Of a stretch of 7,804 nucleotides of DNA, positions 4,451 to 7,804 are shown piece by piece. Each line of letters begins with the position of its first letter. The first letter of the stretch is position 1. The notes beneath the pieces are model-generated. The model worked only from the letters and a program-made list of their open reading frames with translations. It did no database searches and was not told the DNA's origin. The position numbers and the translations under genes were made by a program. Source of the DNA: JBLIKP01 sp047635375 (GTDB lineage Bacteria; Bacteroidota; Bacteroidia; Sphingobacteriales; Sphingobacteriaceae); assembly GCA_047635375.1 (NCBI GenBank), contig JBLIKP010000098.1:1-7804 (forward strand), given 5' to 3'.

Positions 4451-6268
4451 TTAGTTAATCGGGGTATCTCCACGAAGATTTCTAAACCTTTTACGTCCTT
4501 CCACTGTAAATAAACTACCTGGAAAATCTGTCATCAATTTTTGATAATATTCCATGGCCAAATCCTTATCATTTAGTTTTTCCTCGTAAATATTACCTAT
4601 TAAGAATAAGGCGTTATCCGCCATTATATCGTCATAATATTCACTTACAATACCCTTTAGTTTTTCTATTGCCGATTGATAATCCCCTTGTTTAAGCTCA
4701 ATTTTCGCTTGAGAAAACAGGATTTCATCTGACAAAAAGTGCTTGGGGAAATTTTCCTGAATCCACTCAAGCGTATCCTTTGCTTCCGAAACTTTATTTT
4801 GATACAGCAACAAGTTTGCTTTGGCATACTTTTCCAAAGCAGTGGTGCTAGTATCAAGCCCTGAATTGTCGGCGATTAGCAAGCCCAATTCCAAGGCGTC
4901 ATTTGCAATCATCTTACTGGTAGAGGCGCGCAAAACAAAAAGCTGTGCCTTTGCGAATTCAAAATCTCCGGAGTAAAAGTAAAGCTTAGCATTTCGAAAC
5001 TTTGCCTCCTGGCCGATGGGGTCATTTTTAAACTCCTTTTCAACCTGCATGAAGATCAAGGATCCCTCCCAAATATCACCCATAAAAAGCAATACATCAC
5101 CAAGCTCTAACTTACATTCGGCTTTGGTTTTTGCACTTATTCTTGGAAGCTTAATTGCCTCCTCTAGCAATTCTCTTGCCCTATTGGGGTTGTCTAAATA
5201 AAAAGCCTCTAAACGAGCTAATCCTTGCATTGCAAATGCAGTTTCGGCAGACTTTCCATATTGAGTAAAAAAGGAATTGTAAAAACTTTGAAGCTCGATT
5301 AAATCTGTTGGCGAATAATCTGTCGTTGTGATTTTCTCAGTTTTCACTCGAAGCAACTCTAATTCTGCTCGAAGAACATAAGGTGATTCATCCTTTTTAG
5401 AGGCGACATACTTAAAGGCACTTTCGGCTGCGTCAAATGCTCTATTATCAGAAAAAGTTTTAGCAAGCTCCATTACCCTGAAACCATTTTCCTTTTGCCG
5501 CCGGTCTAGTGCTTTTGCTTGAATCAAGGCTCCATCCCAATCCTTTTGTTGAAGATTCAACCAAATTAGTAGTTCTGGGAAACGAACATTATCAGGAGAT
5601 TTTTGAATTCTTTGATAGAGTGAAGACTTCATTTTTAATTGGTCTTCCTCATCGGAGAGCATATCCTGGAGGTTGTTTTTAACCTCATCTATTCTATCCC
5701 CATTAACTTCCAAAAGATTCAGGTACTCGTTGATTACCTTACCTGTTTGGTTATTTTGACTATAAAGTCTAGACAGCTCGAAAAGAAATAAAATAGGATT
5801 ACCGATGATTTCCCTACCCTCCTCATATACTTCAATGGCAAGATCGTCTTTACCCATATCAGTAAATCGCCTCCCCAGCTCTTGAATAAAAAACTCATTC
5901 GCTGGTATGTCCTTCAATATTTTTCCGAATGTTTTGTCGGCTTTTTCTAAGTCACCACTTCTTAAATAAACAAGACCTAAATCCGAATCAAACAAAGGGT
6001 TTCTCCTATTTTCTCCCTTCCTCTTCTCCTTTTTTATAAACCTTTCTAGTGTCTCATATTCATTAAGTCCGAGCATGCTTTTTACATACCCCTCATAATT
6101 AACCCTATTTGGCCCCATTTCATACAGTTCCAAAAACAAGGGAGCTGCCTTGTCGTACTCACCCATTCTCTCATATTGGTGAGCAAGCTTCATTTTTTGC
6201 CCTACAGACATTTGTCCAAAGGCCAAAGTAGATGAAAATAGAAATGCTAATAAAAGTCTAAAAACCAT
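4451..6268 (-). CDS. secreted tetratricopeptide repeat protein
   Basis: A 605-residue protein with a type I signal peptide (MVFRLLLAFLFSSTLAFG, cleavage probably before Q19; there is no lipobox cysteine), so it is expected in the periplasm. The rest is almost entirely helical repeats of TPR type. Clear examples lie at about 25-52 (AHQYERMGEYDKAAPLFLEL), 93-120 (LGLVYLRSGDLEKADKTF), and the C-terminal pair around 520-590 (IELKQGDYQSAIEKL and IGNIYEEKLNDKDLAMEYYQKL), the latter resembling YbgF/BamD-type repeats that end in a DFPGS turn. No enzymatic domain is visible. TPR proteins usually act as assembly scaffolds; the partner here is unknown. It lies downstream of marR with a 58-base gap and upstream of DUF4286-rfbC. 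The ATG at 6268-6266 directly precedes the signal peptide, which supports the start. Confidence 0.85.
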   Translation of the reverse strand: MVFRLLLAFLFSSTLAFGQMSVGQKMKLAHQYERMGEYDKAAPLFLELYEMGPNRVNYEGYVKSMLGLNEYETLERFIKKEKRKGENRRNPLFDSDLGLVYLRSGDLEKADKTFGKILKDIPANEFFIQELGRRFTDMGKDDLAIEVYEEGREIIGNPILFLFELSRLYSQNNQTGKVINEYLNLLEVNGDRIDEVKNNLQDMLSDEEDQLKMKSSLYQRIQKSPDNVRFPELLIWLNLQQKDWDGALIQAKALDRRQKENGFRVMELAKTFSDNRAFDAAESAFKYVASKKDESPYVLRAELELLRVKTEKITTTDYSPTDLIELQSFYNSFFTQYGKSAETAFAMQGLARLEAFYLDNPNRARELLEEAIKLPRISAKTKAECKLELGDVLLFMGDIWEGSLIFMQVEKEFKNDPIGQEAKFRNAKLYFYSGDFEFAKAQLFVLRASTSKMIANDALELGLLIADNSGLDTSTTALEKYAKANLLLYQNKVSEAKDTLEWIQENFPKHFLSDEILFSQAKIELKQGDYQSAIEKLKGIVSEYYDDIMADNALFLIGNIYEEKLNDKDLAMEYYQKLMTDFPGSLFTVEGRKRFRNLRGDTPIN

Positions 6269-6326
6269 TTAAATAGTTCTGTTATTTACTTTAAAAAACG
6301 AAATTTATGGTGAATGGTGTGTTGAA

Positions 6327-6800
6327 TTAAGAAATCTTTAACGGTCTTTTGTTTCGTGCTTTTTCCAAAAGTCTATTTAATTCCTCTGCTTCCTCCTCGT
6401 TAAGGTTGTCGAAAAGCGTTTCAATTTGATGAATGTCTTGGTCGATTTTATCCATAAGCTTTACGCCTTTAGCGGTCAAAGTAATTATTGTCGCCCTTCT
6501 ATCTGTCTTATTCACTTCCCTTTCAACCAACGCCTTCGAAACCAGTCTATCAACCAATCTGGAAGTGTCAGGCATTTTATCCAACATTCTATCCTTAACA
6601 CTATTTACTGATAATCCAGATGGAAACTGACCTCGCAAAATCCGCATGGCATTATATTGCTGTTTAGAAATATTGAAATTCTTAAAAAAATCCTTTTGAT
6701 ACTCATTCAACCAAGAGTTGGTCACCATGACATGAATAAAAGCCCTTTGCTGTTCGGATTTAAACGTTTTTTGTTTGATTACATCTTCTAACTTAGCCAT
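6327..6800 (-). CDS. MarR family transcriptional regulator
   Basis: A 157-residue winged-helix regulator of the MarR family. N- and C-terminal helices (about 5-40 and 115-150) would form the dimer interface. The DNA-binding part starts at ISKQQYNAMRIL (44-55), has the recognition helix around 77-90 (PDTSRLVDRLVSKALV), and carries the family-typical wing with D100-R101-R102 followed by ITLTAKG. MarR proteins are dimeric repressors that leave DNA on binding small ligands or on oxidation. The ATG at 6800-6798 (MAKLEDVIKQ) is chosen; an open frame continues to 6938, but the extra 46 residues are unlike MarR, cover the promoter gap and would overlap the divergent gene. The divergent membrane protein/VOC pair is the most likely target besides marR itself (inference from arrangement). 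There are few cysteines, so a thiol-switch type is unlikely. Confidence 0.88.
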   Translation of the reverse strand: MAKLEDVIKQKTFKSEQQRAFIHVMVTNSWLNEYQKDFFKNFNISKQQYNAMRILRGQFPSGLSVNSVKDRMLDKMPDTSRLVDRLVSKALVEREVNKTDRRATIITLTAKGVKLMDKIDQDIHQIETLFDNLNEEEAEELNRLLEKARNKRPLKIS

Positions 6801-6911
6801 GCTTGTGGTTTGAATGTTAAAGATAATATAAAGACTATTCAAAAGAAACCCAATGAATATGATTCGCCATTTTTTTATATATTCAAATAATTTCTCACCA
6901 ATAAAAACATC
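6801..6911. promoter_or_regulatory. divergent promoter/operator region between marR and the membrane-protein gene
   Basis: This 111-base AT-rich gap must hold the promoters of both divergent transcripts. The heptamer TTTGAAT (6809-6815) faces its complement ATTCAAA at 6837-6843, and ATTCAAA recurs at 6881-6887, close to the start of the membrane-protein gene. Such inverted half-sites could be MarR operators, although the 21-base gap between the first two is longer than in a usual compact MarR palindrome. A minus-strand TATCTTTA (6818-6825) is one base off the TAnnTTTG -7 motif for marR; no good plus-strand -7 match was found. The operator role is inference. Confidence 0.35.
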
Positions 6912-7331
6912 ATGAAAGATATTATGCTTATAACCCACTTCATTGGTCTTGCAATGGCTGTGGGCACGGGTTTTTCAAATTTATTTCTTGGAATAGCCGG
7001 GAAAGACCTCGAAGGAAAAGAAAAAGGAGAATTTTTTAAACGGACAAGCTTTTTGGTAATGATGGGTTACACGGGAATAACCCTTTTACTTGTTTCAGGA
7101 TTATACCTAATAACACCATATTGGTCAACCCTAACCGACATGCCTATGTTAATGGCTAAGTTATGTTTTGTACTCGTTTTAATCATATTAATTTCAATAA
7201 TTGGCGGATTAAGAAGCAAGGCAATAAAACAAAACAACCCCATGCTATTTTCCAAAATCAAACCATTTGGGATGATGGCATTATTAACTGGTTTAATTAT
7301 TATTACTCTTGCTGTTTTTACATTTCATTAA
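6912..7331 (+). CDS. small four-helix integral membrane protein of unknown function
   Basis: A 139-residue protein with four predicted transmembrane helices at about 5-27, 46-67, 79-99 and 118-137, and short charged loops (GKDLEGKEKGEFFKR at 30-44, RSKAIKQNN at 101-109). The first helix begins LITHFIGLAMAVG, with H9 near the membrane face; this resembles the start of DUF2269/CopD-like four-helix proteins, but I cannot name the family with confidence. No catalytic motif is seen. The start ATG at 6912 is the first in frame after the divergent gap. The VOC-protein gene begins 2 bases after this stop, so the two are almost certainly one operon, facing away from marR. That arrangement suggests a shared, MarR-controlled response, possibly to a small toxic or redox-active compound (inference). 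Confidence 0.7.
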   Translation: MKDIMLITHFIGLAMAVGTGFSNLFLGIAGKDLEGKEKGEFFKRTSFLVMMGYTGITLLLVSGLYLITPYWSTLTDMPMLMAKLCFVLVLIILISIIGGLRSKAIKQNNPMLFSKIKPFGMMALLTGLIIITLAVFTFH

Positions 7332-7333
7332 TA

Positions 7334-7771
7334 ATGAAAAAGATTATTAGCCCTTTCCACCTAGCTTTTCCCGTCAAAAGCTTAGAAGTATCTAGGAGAT
7401 ACTATACGAATGTTTTAGGATGCACCGAAGGCCGGTCAGATTCATATTGGGTTGACCTTAATTTCTTTGGTCACCAAGTGGTTCTCCACCAAAAAGAAGG
7501 TTTTATTCCACCAAATGAACACGATGTTAAATCAAACCCAGTAGACGGACATGACGTTCCAATTCCTCATTTTGGTGTTGTGTTACCATGGGAGGAATGG
7601 AAAGATTTAAAAGCTCGGCTTGAAGCCGATAATACAAAATTCATAATTGAGCCCTATAATCGATTCGAAGGATTACCCGGCGAGCAAGCCACTATGTTTT
7701 TTGAAGATCCCGAGGGAAATGCTTTGGAGTTTAAAGCCTTTAAAAACATGGATAACTTATTTAAAAGTTAA
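7334..7771 (+). CDS. VOC family protein, COG3565-type (predicted extradiol dioxygenase-like)
   Basis: A 145-residue protein of the vicinal oxygen chelate (glyoxalase/bleomycin resistance/dioxygenase) fold, built from two beta-alpha-beta-beta-beta modules. The putative metal ligands are H9 (FHLAFPV), H79 (IPHFGVVL) and E132 (DPEGNALEFK). The LGCTEGRSDSYWVDLNFFGHQVVLH stretch (28-52), shown here as LGCTEGRS and FGHQVVLH, is characteristic of the COG3565 group, annotated as predicted dioxygenases but with no established reaction. The start is the ATG at 7334, just after the preceding stop; the frame is open further upstream, but that part overlaps the membrane-protein gene and has no family similarity. 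The gene is complete, ending at 7769-7771. The 33 bases that follow show no gene and no convincing terminator. Confidence 0.87.
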   Translation: MKKIISPFHLAFPVKSLEVSRRYYTNVLGCTEGRSDSYWVDLNFFGHQVVLHQKEGFIPPNEHDVKSNPVDGHDVPIPHFGVVLPWEEWKDLKARLEADNTKFIIEPYNRFEGLPGEQATMFFEDPEGNALEFKAFKNMDNLFKS

Positions 7772-7804
7772 TAACCAAAACACAGCCCTTACTGAAATGG
7801 GATT

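Noticed and set aside
6801..6938. A 46-residue hydrophobic extension of the MarR frame that could be read as a membrane anchor
   Set aside because: It overlaps the divergent gene and the operator gap, and MarR proteins are soluble; MAKLEDVIKQ is a natural start.
7753..7770. TAACTT/AAGTTA inverted repeat at the end of the VOC gene, considered as a terminator
   Set aside because: The stem is only six AT-rich pairs, lies inside the coding end, and has no T-tract after it.

Overview
The window looks like chromosome from a member of the Bacteroidota. The DNA is AT-rich, Shine-Dalgarno sequences are weak or absent, several genes are preceded by matches to the Bacteroidota -7 promoter motif TAnnTTTG, and the protein set (DUF4286, a large secreted TPR protein, a LolC/E-type FtsX permease, a COG3565-type VOC protein) fits that phylum. 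I cannot assign genus or family.

Left part (1-1047): the last 32 codons of a probable uvrB end at 99. Directly after the stop lies a palindromic repeat array (100-300), then a minus-strand REP-associated tyrosine transposase gene (RAYT, HUH family, 321-890), then a second, shorter copy of the same repeat (943-1033). The intact repeat units fold into matching hairpins with a bulged nucleotide, a variable but base-paired upper stem and a triloop. They occur in both orientations, like the REP/BIME elements of Enterobacteria and Pseudomonas. This REP-RAYT-REP cassette is the most notable item in the window.

Middle (1048-4415): a minus-strand NUDIX hydrolase (1048-1602) is divergent from a plus-strand pair, a glyoxalase-II-like metallo-hydrolase (1694-2335) and an FtsX-type permease (2339-3568) that starts at TTG 3 bases after the upstream stop. 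The permease runs tail to tail, with a 4-base overlap, into a minus-strand pair: a DUF4286 gene (4107-4415) coupled by one shared base to a dTDP-4-dehydrorhamnose 3,5-epimerase gene (rfbC, 3565-4107). Both of these start at GTG.

Right part (4451-7804): a secreted 605-residue TPR protein (4451-6268) and a MarR regulator (6327-6800) lie on the minus strand. Divergent from marR are a four-helix membrane protein (6912-7331) and, 2 bases later, a VOC-fold protein (7334-7771), which form a likely two-gene operon. The 111-base divergent gap holds repeated TTTGAAT/ATTCAAA half-sites. The last 33 bases show no feature.

Most genes are ordinary housekeeping or accessory metabolism. Apart from the RAYT/REP block, no defence system, CRISPR array, tRNA, rRNA or insertion sequence was seen.
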